Shown here: positions 42,639 through 51,713 of the stretch, one piece after another
How the letters are laid out: each line of letters begins with the position of its first letter
Numbering within the stretch: position 1 is the first letter of the stretch
Assembly: GCA_025355855.1 (NCBI GenBank)
Contig: JANXYU010000019.1
Coordinates: forward strand, 19,860-83,859
Direction of reading: 5' to 3'
Length of the DNA: 64,000 bases
DNA from: Actinomycetota bacterium
Lineage (GTDB): Bacteria > Actinomycetota > JAHEXW01
Program-made: the position numbers and the translations under genes
Notes under the pieces: model-generated
Seen by the model: the letters and a program-made list of their open reading frames with translations, nothing else
Database searches by the model: none
Told to the model about the DNA's origin: nothing

Positions 42639-42666
42639 GCGCCTTTTTGCCTAATCAAGAGGGCGC
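42639..42666 (+). promoter_or_regulatory. leader hairpin upstream of rpsB
   Basis: A stem of ten base pairs with two G-T wobbles (GCGCCTTTTT with AAGAGGGCGC) closes an 8-base loop. A T-rich stretch (ATTATTTT) follows a few bases later. It lies between a possible TGATAAACT -10 element (42623-42631) and the rpsB ribosome binding site. It could be an attenuator or an S2 autoregulatory element, but no known Rfam class is claimed. Confidence 0.4.
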
Positions 42667-42702
42667 GTCTATTATTTTCGAAACCAAGGAGGTGAAAGAA
42701 AA

Positions 42703-43461
42703 TTGGCAATTATCTCGATGAAGAGCCTGCTCGAAGCCGGTGTCCACTTCGGTCATCAAACCCGCCGCTGGAATCCGAAGATGAAGAAATATGTCTTTAC
42801 GGAGCGTAACGGGATTCACATTATCGATTTGGAACAATCACTGGGCTATATCGAAAAGGCATACGGATTCGTTAAGGATGTGTCGGGTAAGGGCGGCAAA
42901 ATCCTGTTCGTCGGCACCAAGAAACAGGCTCAGGAAGGCGTAAAAGACCAGGCAGACCGGTCTGAAATGCCTTATGTCAACCAGCGTTGGCTGGGTGGCA
43001 CCCTGACCAACTTCACCACCATCAAGGAAAGATTGCGCCGGCTGGAAGAGCTGGAACGCAAGGATGAAAACGACGACTGGGACGGACTGCCGAAAAAGAC
43101 GATCCTGCACCTAAAGCGCGAAAAGGAAAAGCTGGCCGCGAGTATCGGCGGGTTACGCAGGATGAGTAAATTACCTGAAGCCATGTTCGTTATCGACGGC
43201 CGCAAAGAGGTCCTCGCCATAAAGGAGGCCCGTAAGCTCGGTATCCCGATCATTGGATTGATCGATACCAACAGCGACCCGGATGACGTAGATTACATCA
43301 TTCCGGGCAACGACGATGCCATCCGCTCGGTTAACTTGATTGCGCGGGTCATGGCAGACGCCGTGCTGGACGGTACGGCCGGCAGCCAGGCCGCGCAGGC
43401 GGTGGCCGCCCAAGAAGCGGTCGCGGCGGCGGACGCGGCGGTTCCGGCAGCAGAAGTTTAA
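42703..43461 (+). CDS. rpsB: 30S ribosomal protein S2
   Basis: S2 is a late-assembling protein of the small ribosomal subunit. The 252 residues contain [20 protein letters not shown], the coiled-coil region and the [43 protein letters not shown] block, of which many are invariant. The C-terminal alanine-rich tail is lineage specific. The start codon is TTG at 42703 with the near-perfect ribosome binding site AAGGAGGTGA. It heads the rpsB-tsf-pyrH-frr cluster. Confidence 0.97.
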   Translation: MAIISMKSLLEAGVHFGHQTRRWNPKMKKYVFTERNGIHIIDLEQSLGYIEKAYGFVKDVSGKGGKILFVGTKKQAQEGVKDQADRSEMPYVNQRWLGGTLTNFTTIKERLRRLEELERKDENDDWDGLPKKTILHLKREKEKLAASIGGLRRMSKLPEAMFVIDGRKEVLAIKEARKLGIPIIGLIDTNSDPDDVDYIIPGNDDAIRSVNLIARVMADAVLDGTAGSQAAQAVAAQEAVAAADAAVPAAEV

Positions 43462-43475
43462 GGAGGAACAAGATA

Positions 43476-44009
43476 GTGGTAACAGTAGACGACGTCAAGA
43501 GCCTGCGTGAGGCAACGGGTGCCGGGGTCATGGAGTGCAAGAAGGCTCTAGCCGAGTGCCAGGGCGACGCGACGCAAGCGGTCAAATGGCTGCAGGAAAA
43601 AGGCATGTCAAAAGCAGCCAAGCGCAGCGGCCGCGAAGCTAGCGAAGGCTTAGTCGAAGCATACATTCACAACGCGGGTCGTTTGGGCGTGTTGGTTGAA
43701 ATCAATTGCGAGACCGATTTTGTCGCCCGCAACGAGCAGTTCCAAGAGTTCGCGCACAGCATCGCCATGCACATCGCGGCGGCCGGACCGGCCTATGTCA
43801 CTGAGGACGACGTCCCGGTAGACTTGCTCGACGGTCTGGACGATGCGGAAAAGGACGCGTTCCTGAAGGAGAAAGTTCTGTTCAACCAGGGCTTTATCCG
43901 CGACGAGTCCACTCCGGTCGGACAGGTTGTGACCGATCTCATCGCCAAAACGGGGGAGAATATCGTTATCCGCCGTTTTGCTCGGTTCGGGCTGGGTCAG
44001 GAAAGATAA
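43476..44009 (+). CDS. tsf: elongation factor Ts
   Basis: EF-Ts recycles EF-Tu from its GDP-bound form. The 177-residue protein carries the UBA-like N-terminal helix bundle (VKSLREATGAGVMECKKAL), the TDFV loop (NCETDFVARNEQF), and the C-terminal strand GENIVIRRFARF. It is shorter than the E. coli protein, matching the compact forms of Gram-positive bacteria and Thermus with a single core repeat. The start is GTG with AAGGAGG ahead. Confidence 0.95.
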   Translation: MVTVDDVKSLREATGAGVMECKKALAECQGDATQAVKWLQEKGMSKAAKRSGREASEGLVEAYIHNAGRLGVLVEINCETDFVARNEQFQEFAHSIAMHIAAAGPAYVTEDDVPVDLLDGLDDAEKDAFLKEKVLFNQGFIRDESTPVGQVVTDLIAKTGENIVIRRFARFGLGQER

Positions 44010-44012
44010 ATT

Positions 44013-44729
44013 ATGGAGAAGCCGGTCTATAAACGGGTTTTGCTGAAATTGAGCGGGGAATCCCTCGCCGATCCGGCGACCGGGACTGGCTTGTCTTATG
44101 AAACAATCGGCTCCATTGCCGAAGTCATAAAAGCCGTCCGCGACGATGATGTTGAACTCGCCATCGTTGTGGGCGGCGGTAACGTTTTCCGGGGCGCGCC
44201 CGCGGCAGACCATGGCATCGAGCGCGCTACGGGCGATTATATGGGCATGGTCGGGACCGTCTTAAACGCGCTGGCGCTGCAAAACGCGCTAGAGCAGCGG
44301 GGTGTTGACACCAGGGTGCAGTCCGCCATCGCCATGCAGGAAGTCGCGGAACCCTATATCCGCCGCCGTGCGGTTCGTCACCTGGAGAAAGGCCGCGTAG
44401 TGATATTCGCCGCCGGAACAGGTAATCCCTTTTTTACAACCGATACAGCCGCCTCCCTGCGCGCTCTAGAGATCGGCGCCGACGTCATCATGAAAGCGAC
44501 GCGGGTTGACGGGGTTTACGACTCAGACCCCATCAAGAACCCGAACGCCAAACTATTCGACAAACTCAGCTATATGGATGTCATCAGCCGTGATTTGCAG
44601 GTCATGGACGCGACGTCGATCACGCTATGCCGCGACAACAAGCTGCCGATAATCGTCTTCAACATTACCGACCCGGCCAACATTCGGCGCGCCATTGGCG
44701 GGACGCCGATAGGTACGGTCGTCTCTTAA
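44013..44729 (+). CDS. pyrH: uridylate kinase
   Basis: PyrH phosphorylates UMP to UDP. The 238-residue amino-acid-kinase-fold protein shows [14 protein letters not shown], the [10 protein letters not shown] phosphate loop, [16 protein letters not shown] and the base-binding [13 protein letters not shown] segment. It starts 3 bases after tsf and leads to frr, the standard order. Confidence 0.96.
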   Translation: MEKPVYKRVLLKLSGESLADPATGTGLSYETIGSIAEVIKAVRDDDVELAIVVGGGNVFRGAPAADHGIERATGDYMGMVGTVLNALALQNALEQRGVDTRVQSAIAMQEVAEPYIRRRAVRHLEKGRVVIFAAGTGNPFFTTDTAASLRALEIGADVIMKATRVDGVYDSDPIKNPNAKLFDKLSYMDVISRDLQVMDATSITLCRDNKLPIIVFNITDPANIRRAIGGTPIGTVVS

Positions 44730-44739
44730 AGGAGGGTAT

Positions 44740-45306
44740 ATGGACCAGTTAAGTGGCTCCATTGAAAGCAACGCCGCTCAACGCATGAAAAAAGCCATCC
44801 AAATCACCCGGGACGAATTTATGACCGTCCGAACCGGCCGCGCTTCAACCTCTTTAGTAGACCGGATTAACGTTGAATACTATGGTACCGAGATGCCGCT
44901 CGCGCAGCTGGCTACCGTTTCCAGCCCGGAGCCTCGCTTGTTGGTCGTCCATCCTTTTGACAAGACAAGCATCCCAGCCATCGAGAAAGCGATTCTTCAA
45001 TCTGATCTGGGGATAACCCCTGGTAACGATGGCAACGTGGTTCATTTGCCGATTCCCGCGTTGAATGAAGAGAGACGGCGGGATTTGATTCGCGTCGTCA
45101 AGACCATGGCCGAAGAAGGACGGGTAGCTATCCGCAATATTCGCCGCGATTCGAACGAGCATCTTAAGGTTTTAAAGAAAGACAAGCAGGTTTCTGAGGA
45201 TGACGAGCGCCGCGCCGAAGATGAAGTTCAAAAGCTCACGGACAAATATATCCGCGAGATCGACGATATGCTGAAAAACAAAGAGCAAGAAATCCTCGAG
45301 GTCTAG
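44740..45306 (+). CDS. frr: ribosome recycling factor
   Basis: RRF splits post-termination ribosomes with EF-G. The 188 residues fit the family, with RMKKAIQITRDEFMTVRTGRAS, the hinge region, the conserved LPIPALNEERRRDLIRVVK block and the C-terminal helix. GGAGG lies ahead of the ATG. It follows pyrH by 10 bases. Confidence 0.96.
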   Translation: MDQLSGSIESNAAQRMKKAIQITRDEFMTVRTGRASTSLVDRINVEYYGTEMPLAQLATVSSPEPRLLVVHPFDKTSIPAIEKAILQSDLGITPGNDGNVVHLPIPALNEERRRDLIRVVKTMAEEGRVAIRNIRRDSNEHLKVLKKDKQVSEDDERRAEDEVQKLTDKYIREIDDMLKNKEQEILEV

Positions 45307-45309
45307 CCC

Positions 45310-46062
45310 TTGAGTTCTGCAAACGACCATCGTCCCCAAGATAATAACCAACGTAACGGGCCCGTGCATGTCGCAGTAATCATGGACGGCAACGGCCGTT
45401 GGGCAAAACGCCGCGGCCTGCCGCGCGCGGCCGGGCACAAAGCCGGCGTTAAAGCAATAAAGCGCGTTGTCGAGGCCGCTCACGAACTGGGAATAACCCA
45501 CCTGACTTTGTATGCTTTCTCCGCAGAGAACTGGAGCCGCCCGGCTGACGAGGTGGCCGGTTTAATGCAGTTAATATTGGAAACGCTGCGCAACGAACTG
45601 GCCGACCTCGAGCGTCAGAAGATCCGCCTAAACATTATTGGCCGGTGGCGGGCGCTGGATTCGGAAATAGTCGCCCAAATCGACGAGGCTATTGTCCGGA
45701 CGAAGGACAACGCGGCCGGTACACTGACGCTGGCGCTAAACTACAGCGGTCGCCAAGATATAGTCGACGCGGCTCGCAGTCTGGCGCAAGCAGCTCATTC
45801 GGGCTCGATAACACCGGCCGATATTGACGAGGCCGCCTTTGCGGCAGGCTTGGGAACGGCCGATTTGCCGCCCCTCGACCTGCTAATCAGAACAAGCGGA
45901 GAGATGCGGGTCAGTAATTTCCTTCTTTGGGAGATCGCGTATAGTGAATTCTGGGTCACACCCGATTTCTGGCCTGAGTTCGGCGCCAGGCAGCTCGGCC
46001 AAGCTGTGGCCGATTTCACGAAAAGACGACGCCGCTACGGCGCGCTAAGCGAAGGGGACTAG
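45310..46062 (+). CDS. uppS: undecaprenyl diphosphate synthase
   Basis: UppS extends farnesyl diphosphate with cis-isoprene units to the C55 lipid carrier of wall synthesis. The 250 residues have the substrate-binding MDGNGRWAKRRGLPR motif with the catalytic aspartate, GHKAGVKAIKRVV, TLYAFSAENWSRP and the C-terminal LLWEIAYSEFWVT. The start is TTG at 45310; GAGG lies 8 bases upstream inside frr. It leads to cdsA without a gap. Confidence 0.95.
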   Translation: MSSANDHRPQDNNQRNGPVHVAVIMDGNGRWAKRRGLPRAAGHKAGVKAIKRVVEAAHELGITHLTLYAFSAENWSRPADEVAGLMQLILETLRNELADLERQKIRLNIIGRWRALDSEIVAQIDEAIVRTKDNAAGTLTLALNYSGRQDIVDAARSLAQAAHSGSITPADIDEAAFAAGLGTADLPPLDLLIRTSGEMRVSNFLLWEIAYSEFWVTPDFWPEFGARQLGQAVADFTKRRRRYGALSEGD

Positions 46063-46848
46063 ATGCTGCGGTTGCGCATTTTGAGTGCCGTCATCGGAGC
46101 GCCGATATTTGTCGCCATGATATGGCTCGGATCTGGCTGGTTCGCGACCGCGATAACCGTGTTGGCTGTTATCGGCCTATTCGAGTATTATCTACCCTGG
46201 CCGAACAAAAACATTTTTCCGGCCACGTGGGCCGGAATTGCTTTCGGAGCTTCCCTGCCAATATTGACAATCTTTGGTCTTCAAGCTTACGTCCCCACAT
46301 TACTGGCGATTCTGGTCGCGGCGGCGCTCATGTGGCAAATATTCGCTCGACGGCGTGTTCGAGCCGGCGTTGACGCCGGTGTGACCGTTTTGGGCGTCCT
46401 GTATGCGGGCTTGTTGCCGAGCTTCCTCATATCGACAAGGTTAATGGCGCATGGCCGCGAGTATTTACTGGTCGCCGTGGGCGCCGTTTGGGCTTGCGAT
46501 ATAGCGGCCTACTTCTTTGGGCGCTGGCTCGGCTACCGTAAGCTAGCGCCGGACATCAGCCCCCACAAAACGGTTGAAGGGGCAATTGCCGGGGTTTTGG
46601 CTGCCATCGCCGCGACCTCGATCGGGGCAGCCGTGGGTTGGCTCAGCTGGCCCCAGGCACTAGCTCTAGGAGGGTTGGTCGGGGTTCTAGCCCAAATCGG
46701 AGATCTGGTGGCGTCGATGTTGAAGCGCGAGGTCGGCATCAAAGACTACGGTACTGCGATACCCGGACATGGCGGAATTCTCGACCGTTTTGACGGACTC
46801 TTTTTCACCGCTCCGTTCGTTTTCTTTCTGTTAAATCTACTGCACTAG
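46063..46848 (+). CDS. cdsA: phosphatidate cytidylyltransferase
   Basis: CdsA makes CDP-diacylglycerol, the precursor of all phospholipids, including the phosphatidylserine that Psd decarboxylates. The 261-residue protein has seven or eight membrane segments and the family signature DYGTAIPGHGGILDRFDGLFFTAP near the C-terminus. The start immediately follows the uppS stop. At about 260 residues it is of the shorter form. Confidence 0.93.
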   Translation: MLRLRILSAVIGAPIFVAMIWLGSGWFATAITVLAVIGLFEYYLPWPNKNIFPATWAGIAFGASLPILTIFGLQAYVPTLLAILVAAALMWQIFARRRVRAGVDAGVTVLGVLYAGLLPSFLISTRLMAHGREYLLVAVGAVWACDIAAYFFGRWLGYRKLAPDISPHKTVEGAIAGVLAAIAATSIGAAVGWLSWPQALALGGLVGVLAQIGDLVASMLKREVGIKDYGTAIPGHGGILDRFDGLFFTAPFVFFLLNLLH

Positions 46849-46866
46849 CAAAGGAGTCACCTGGGG

Positions 46867-47970
46867 ATGCGAAGCATTGTCATTCTCGGCTCAACCGGGT
46901 CGATCGGACAACAAGCCTTAGACGTAATCGCCCGCTACCCGGACGAATACCGCGTCGTCGGCCTGTCCGCCCACAACCAAGCTGACCTGTTGGCAAAGCA
47001 AGCCGCGACTTTGCCCGTGCCGCCGCTTACCACTTTGACTAGCCGAGACGGACTAGCAGGCCTGCTAGAGCTATGCCGTTTGGACGAAGCCGACACAGTC
47101 ATCAACGCGCTGGTCGGCAGCATCGGTTTGCGCCCGACTCTTGAGTCGTTACAGGCCGGCAAAAAGCTTTTGTTAGCCAACAAAGAAAGCCTGGTCGCAG
47201 GCGGTGAGCTGGTCCTAGCAGCGGCCGGCAAACAAGAGATAATCCCAATCGACAGCGAACATTCCGCTCTTTTCCAATGCTTACGCGGGGAAGATCCCGC
47301 CGATGTTGCCAAGCTGATCATTACGGCTTCCGGCGGTCCTTTTAGAGGCCGCTCACGGACAGAATTAAGCGCGGTAACTTTGACGGAAGCCTTGGCTCAC
47401 CCCCGCTGGACGATGGGGCCGAAAATTACCATCGATTCAGCGACGATGATGAACAAAGGGCTTGAGGTCATCGAGGCTCATTATCTTTTCGGAATGCCAT
47501 ACGAGAATATCGATGTTGTCGTGCATCCGCAAAGTATCGTGCATTCCCTGGTGGAATACGTCGACGGCAGCGTGATCGGGCATCTCGGACCGACCGACAT
47601 GCGTGTTCCGATACAATACGCTTTGACATACCCGCGCCGCCAAACGGCTCCCGCCGGGACGATTAATCTAATCGAGCTCGCCCGGCTTGACTTTGAAGCG
47701 CCCGACAATGAAGCGTTCCCAGCTTTGTCTTATGCTTATCAGGCGGGCCGGACCGGGGGAACGGCGCCGGCGGTATTGAACGCCGCCAACGAGGCTGCGG
47801 TTGCCGCGTTTCGCGCTGGGGCCTGCGGTTTCAGCGATATAGCTGACTGCTTGGAAGATGTCTTGAACAGTCATTCGGTCTTGCCGGCCGATTCAGTCGA
47901 TGTCCTAGAAGAAGCTGAACGCTGGGCGCGCGAAAGAGCCGCGTCCTGGCTGGCGGCCTGGGGGAATTAG
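46867..47970 (+). CDS. dxr: 1-deoxy-D-xylulose 5-phosphate reductoisomerase
   Basis: The second enzyme of the MEP isoprenoid pathway, converting DXP to MEP with NADPH. The 367 residues have the nucleotide loop GSTGSIGQQALDVI at the N-terminus, ANKESLVAGGELV, the metal/substrate segments IDSEHSALFQCL and ITASGGPFRG, and MMNKGLEVIEAHYLF. With ispG two genes later, the window encodes two MEP pathway steps and uppS uses their product. GGAGTCACC precedes the ATG. Confidence 0.96.
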   Translation: MRSIVILGSTGSIGQQALDVIARYPDEYRVVGLSAHNQADLLAKQAATLPVPPLTTLTSRDGLAGLLELCRLDEADTVINALVGSIGLRPTLESLQAGKKLLLANKESLVAGGELVLAAAGKQEIIPIDSEHSALFQCLRGEDPADVAKLIITASGGPFRGRSRTELSAVTLTEALAHPRWTMGPKITIDSATMMNKGLEVIEAHYLFGMPYENIDVVVHPQSIVHSLVEYVDGSVIGHLGPTDMRVPIQYALTYPRRQTAPAGTINLIELARLDFEAPDNEAFPALSYAYQAGRTGGTAPAVLNAANEAAVAAFRAGACGFSDIADCLEDVLNSHSVLPADSVDVLEEAERWARERAASWLAAWGN

Positions 47971-47978
47971 GTAAACCT

Positions 47979-49022
47979 ATGTGGTACATTATTGCCGGAA
48001 TCCTGGTAGTCAGCGTAATCGTGCTGGTCCATGAGGGCGGCCATTTCGCTTTCGCCAAACTTTTTAAGCTGCCGGTCGAGACGTTTGTTTTGGGCTACGG
48101 CAAGCCGTTTATTAAGAAGGAATGGCGAGGCACGGTCTATGGGGTCGGGCCGTTTCCTTTTGGCGGTTATGTCAAGATTCCGGGTTTAGACCCGCGCGAA
48201 CAGGATTTGTTGCCGGAAGAAGAGCGAGGCGACTTTGTCGTTCAACCATATTGGAAGCGGGCTCTGATGGTGCTGGGCGGGCCGGTCGCAAACGTTTTGA
48301 TGGCGGTTGTCATCTATGTCGTTATCTTTATGATCGGCGTTCCGAGAGTAACAACGACGATCGAAAGCGTAGTCAAGGGATCCCCGGCGGCCGCGGCCGG
48401 CATCAAGCCAGGCGACACGATCAGCCGGGTGGACGGCAAGCAGGTAAAAACGTGGGATGATTTTGTAAGTTATGTTCGCGGTCAAAAAGCCAATACCGTG
48501 CGGATCACTGTGCGCCGGGGCAAAGAATCAATCGCGCTTGTCAGCAAGGTGGGAACGCGGGACGGAGTGCGCTATATCGGCGTTCAAGCCGGCGCGACGA
48601 AATACAATATAGGATTGGGTTTCTGGCCGGCTGTCAAAGGTGCCGTTACCTGGTCGGCCAGTCTTATCTACCAGATATTCAGTAGCCTGTGGTTGCTCAT
48701 CCTGGGTAAGCTGCCGTTTCGCCCCCTAAGCCCGGTTGGTATAGTTCAAGTCACCAGTCAGGCAGCCCAGCACGGCCTCGTAATCTTCCTGAACTTCGTC
48801 GCCTTTATTAGCGTCGCGATCGGAGCGACGAATCTGATTCCGATATACCCGCTAGATGGTGCTCGCGTCGTGATTTGGTCGGTCGAGCGATTGTTTAAAA
48901 AACAGTTGCCTAACTGGGCGGTGTACGGTTACCAATACGCCGGCGTCGGCCTGCTGTTGCTTGTGACCGCCTGGGCGCTATATTTGGATATATTCAAGGC
49001 TATACCTGATCCGTTTAAGTAA
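47979..49022 (+). CDS. rseP: RseP-type site-2 intramembrane protease
   Basis: A 347-residue M50 protease with the zinc motif HEGGH in the first membrane helix, a PDZ domain at about 115-190 (VVKGSPAAAAGIKPGDTI and onward), and the third ligand region YPLDGARVV. Such proteases cleave anti-sigma factors or leader peptides in the membrane. Its position between dxr and ispG is conserved across bacteria. The stop is directly followed by a 9-base repeat array. Confidence 0.93.
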   Translation: MWYIIAGILVVSVIVLVHEGGHFAFAKLFKLPVETFVLGYGKPFIKKEWRGTVYGVGPFPFGGYVKIPGLDPREQDLLPEEERGDFVVQPYWKRALMVLGGPVANVLMAVVIYVVIFMIGVPRVTTTIESVVKGSPAAAAGIKPGDTISRVDGKQVKTWDDFVSYVRGQKANTVRITVRRGKESIALVSKVGTRDGVRYIGVQAGATKYNIGLGFWPAVKGAVTWSASLIYQIFSSLWLLILGKLPFRPLSPVGIVQVTSQAAQHGLVIFLNFVAFISVAIGATNLIPIYPLDGARVVIWSVERLFKKQLPNWAVYGYQYAGVGLLLLVTAWALYLDIFKAIPDPFK

Positions 49023-49023
49023 A

Positions 49024-49059
49024 GGAGTATAGGGAGAATCAGGATTATTAGGAGTATGA
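49024..49059 (+). repeat. 9-base tandem array B (4 units)
   Basis: Four units read GGAGTATAG, GGAGAATCA, GGATTATTA and GGAGTATGA. The array begins one base after the rseP stop. Array B' follows in reverse orientation 20 bases later (49080-49115); the pair can fold into a long hairpin between rseP and ispG. Together with arrays A/A' and C it defines a repeat family. Confidence 0.72.
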
Positions 49060-49079
49060 AAACCTTAGAGCGCTGGTCC

Positions 49080-49115
49080 GCATAATCCTTATACTCTTAA
49101 TACTCCCTATAATCC
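49080..49115 (-). repeat. 9-base tandem array B' (4 units, reverse)
   Basis: On the minus strand the units are GGATTATAG, GGAGTATTA, AGAGTATAA and GGATTATGC. It is the inverted partner of array B and ends 13 bases before the ispG start, just ahead of its ribosome binding site GGAGCGAG. Confidence 0.72.
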
Positions 49116-49128
49116 AGTTTGGAGCGAG

Positions 49129-50199
49129 ATGAATATCAAGCGACGAACAACTAAGCAAATATCGGTCGGGGGCCTGACTATCGGGGGCGGCGCTCCCGTA
49201 CGCGTCCAATCGATGACCAACACGAAAACGTCTAACCCAGCCGCGACAATTAACCAGATCAAGCACCTTGAAGATGCGGGCTGCGAGCTGGTGCGTGTGT
49301 CGGTGCCGGACGAGCCTTCGGCCAAGGCAGTCGGCCGGATCAAGGCCGCTATTTCCATACCGCTGATCGTAGACGTTCATTTTGACTGGCGGATGGCGAT
49401 GACAGCGATTGAACAGGGTGCCGACTGTGTTCGCATCAACCCCGGCAATATGCTGACCGAGGATATCAAAACGGTAGCCGCGGCCGTTGCGGCCCAGGGC
49501 ATTGCCATGCGCGTGGGCGTCAACGCCGGTTCGCTGAGCCGCGATCTCCTGGCCGAATTTGGTCATCCGATGCCCGAGGCCCTGGTGGAGAGCGCGTTGC
49601 GAACCGTAAATATTGTCACGGAGGCTGGCGTTGCGAACATAAAAATCTCAGTTAAGGCCAGTTCGGCGGGCGCGACCATCGACGCATACCGCCTGCTGTC
49701 AAACCGGATCGACTACCCGTTACATATCGGGGTCAGCGAAGCGGGACCGCTGTTCGCTGGAACTATAAAATCGGCCGTCGGTCTGGGAATATTATTGGCT
49801 GAAGGAATTGGCGACACAATGCGTGTCTCTTTAACCGCGGACCCCGTTGAGGAAGTGCGGGTGGCGCGGGAGATCTTGGCGTCGCTGGGATTACTGAGGA
49901 AGCCCGAGATCATTTCTTGCCCGACTTGCGCCCGTACCGACGCCGACTTGATTTCCCTGGTCACTGCCGTGGAAAGCGCTTTGGCAGACGGTGACTACCC
50001 GCCACTGAAGATTGCCGTCATGGGTTGCGTTGTGAATGGACCGGGGGAAGCGCGGGAGGCGGACATCGGCATAGCCGGCGGCAAAGGCAAGGGTGTCCTA
50101 TTCAAAAACGGAGAGGTCGTCAGGAACATAGACGCTCGGGACTATCTGACGGAGCTGCTGAGAGAGCTAGACATAATGACAAGAGAGTACAAAGAATAG
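49129..50199 (+). CDS. ispG: 4-hydroxy-3-methylbut-2-enyl diphosphate synthase
   Basis: IspG carries out the penultimate step of the MEP pathway, converting MEcPP to HMBPP with a 4Fe-4S cluster and reduced ferredoxin/flavodoxin. The 356 residues include PVRVQSMTNTKTSN, the TIM-barrel VDVHFDWRMA, and the C-terminal cluster domain with SCPTCAR and CVVNGPGEARE. The start ATG has GGAGCGAG ahead. Repeat arrays flank it on both sides. Confidence 0.96.
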   Translation: MNIKRRTTKQISVGGLTIGGGAPVRVQSMTNTKTSNPAATINQIKHLEDAGCELVRVSVPDEPSAKAVGRIKAAISIPLIVDVHFDWRMAMTAIEQGADCVRINPGNMLTEDIKTVAAAVAAQGIAMRVGVNAGSLSRDLLAEFGHPMPEALVESALRTVNIVTEAGVANIKISVKASSAGATIDAYRLLSNRIDYPLHIGVSEAGPLFAGTIKSAVGLGILLAEGIGDTMRVSLTADPVEEVRVAREILASLGLLRKPEIISCPTCARTDADLISLVTAVESALADGDYPPLKIAVMGCVVNGPGEAREADIGIAGGKGKGVLFKNGEVVRNIDARDYLTELLRELDIMTREYKE

Positions 50200-50243
50200 G
50201 ATTATTAGGATCATGACGAGTATACGGATTATGAGGAGTATCG
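50199..50243 (+). repeat. 9-base tandem array C (5 units)
   Basis: The units read GGATTATTA, GGATCATGA, CGAGTATAC, GGATTATGA and GGAGTATCG. The first base is the G of the ispG stop codon TAG. No reverse partner is present before proS. The GAGGAG of the last two units may serve as the proS ribosome binding site (start at 50250). Confidence 0.72.
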
Positions 50244-50249
50244 AGACGG

Positions 50250-51701
50250 ATGGTTGATAAACTAGACAACGAGAAAATGCCTGAGCGGCTGACGAAGAAG
50301 AGTCAGAACATGTCCCGTTGGTATACGGATGTGGTTCGTATGGCCAAACTGGCCGATTACGCGCCGGTCAGAGGCTGTATGGTCATAATGCCGTACGGCT
50401 ACGCGCTGTGGGAGAACATTCAGGGGCTGCTTGATGGCCGTTTCAAGGCGACGGGGCACGTGAACGCGTCTTTCCCACTTTTGATACCTGAGAGCTTTCT
50501 TAAAAAGGAAGCCGAACACGTGGAAGGGTTTGCGCCCGAGGTTGCCTGGGTGACCGAAGGGGGCGGGGAAGTGCTGGAAGAGCGGCTGGCCGTTCGCCCG
50601 ACGTCTGAGGCAATTATCTGCCATATGTACGCCAAATGGATTCGCAGCTACCGTGATCTGCCGGTATTGATCAATCAATGGGCCAACATCATACGCTGGG
50701 AGAAAGTAACGCGGTTGTTTCTGCGGACGACAGAGTTTCTTTGGCAAGAGGGCCACACAGCGCACGCCACCGCTGCTGAAGCCGAACAAGAGGCGCTGAA
50801 AATGCTCGAAGTGTACCGGGAATTCATGGAAACGGAACTGGCTATGCCGGTAATCGTCGGCCGGAAGTCGGATAGCGAGAAGTTCGCTGGCGCCACCGCG
50901 ACATACGCGCTGGAAGCCTTGATGAGCGACGGGAAAGCCCTACAGGCAGGTACGACCCATGATCTGGGGCAGAACTTTGCCAAGGCGTTCGATATCAAAT
51001 ACCTGGATAAGGACGAAACGGAGAAGTACGTTTGGCAAACGTCCTGGGGTGTTTCCACGCGGATGGTCGGGGGCTTGGTCATGACGCATGGGGATGACGC
51101 GGGATTGGTTTTTCCGCCTCGGATCGCGCCGACTCAAATCGTCGTCGTGCCTATTTGGGGTGACGACACAAGGGACATCGTCGGAGCGGCCGCAGGTGCC
51201 CTGGCGAAGCGCTTGAGGAGCAGATTCAGGGTAGAAACAGATTTGCGCGACGAGTACCGGCCGGGCTGGAAATTTAACGAACACGAGATGCGGGGCGTCC
51301 CGCTCCGTCTGGAAATCGGACCGAAGGACATAGAGAAAGGCCAGGTAGTAGCGGTCAGACGGGATACGAAAGAGAAGTTATTCATTCCTCAAGATAACAT
51401 TGAGGTCGAGGTTGAAGGTTTACTTGAGCAAATCCAAGGATCAATGTATGACAGAGCTAAACTATTCTTGAACGATAATACTTTTGAAGTTAACAATATG
51501 GATGAGATGATTAAAGTGATGCGGACGACGCGCGGGTTCATGTCGACGCACTGGTGCATGGACCCGGCTTGCGAACAAGCAGTCAAGGACGCGACCAAAG
51601 CTACCGTTCGGGTAATGCCGTTCGAAGCTGACCAGAGCAACGGAAAGTGCGTCGTCTGCGGTAAGCCCGGCAAAAAGGCGTACTTTGCTCAGGCTTATTA
51701 G
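50250..51701 (+). CDS. proS: prolyl-tRNA synthetase, archaeal/eukaryotic-type
   Basis: ProRS charges tRNA-Pro. At 483 residues it lacks the large INS editing insertion of the E. coli-type enzyme and resembles the archaeal/eukaryal type: a motif 2 loop around FLRTTEFLWQEGHTAHAT, motif 3 around GVSTRMVGGLVMTHGDDAGLVFPP, and a C-terminal domain containing CMDPAC and KCVVCGKPGKKAYFAQAY, ending in the terminal tyrosine typical of this form. The four-cysteine C-terminal domain may bind zinc. Its ribosome binding site lies in the repeat array. Confidence 0.93.
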   Translation: MVDKLDNEKMPERLTKKSQNMSRWYTDVVRMAKLADYAPVRGCMVIMPYGYALWENIQGLLDGRFKATGHVNASFPLLIPESFLKKEAEHVEGFAPEVAWVTEGGGEVLEERLAVRPTSEAIICHMYAKWIRSYRDLPVLINQWANIIRWEKVTRLFLRTTEFLWQEGHTAHATAAEAEQEALKMLEVYREFMETELAMPVIVGRKSDSEKFAGATATYALEALMSDGKALQAGTTHDLGQNFAKAFDIKYLDKDETEKYVWQTSWGVSTRMVGGLVMTHGDDAGLVFPPRIAPTQIVVVPIWGDDTRDIVGAAAGALAKRLRSRFRVETDLRDEYRPGWKFNEHEMRGVPLRLEIGPKDIEKGQVVAVRRDTKEKLFIPQDNIEVEVEGLLEQIQGSMYDRAKLFLNDNTFEVNNMDEMIKVMRTTRGFMSTHWCMDPACEQAVKDATKATVRVMPFEADQSNGKCVVCGKPGKKAYFAQAY

Positions 51702-51713
51702 GTCAGAGCCCTG

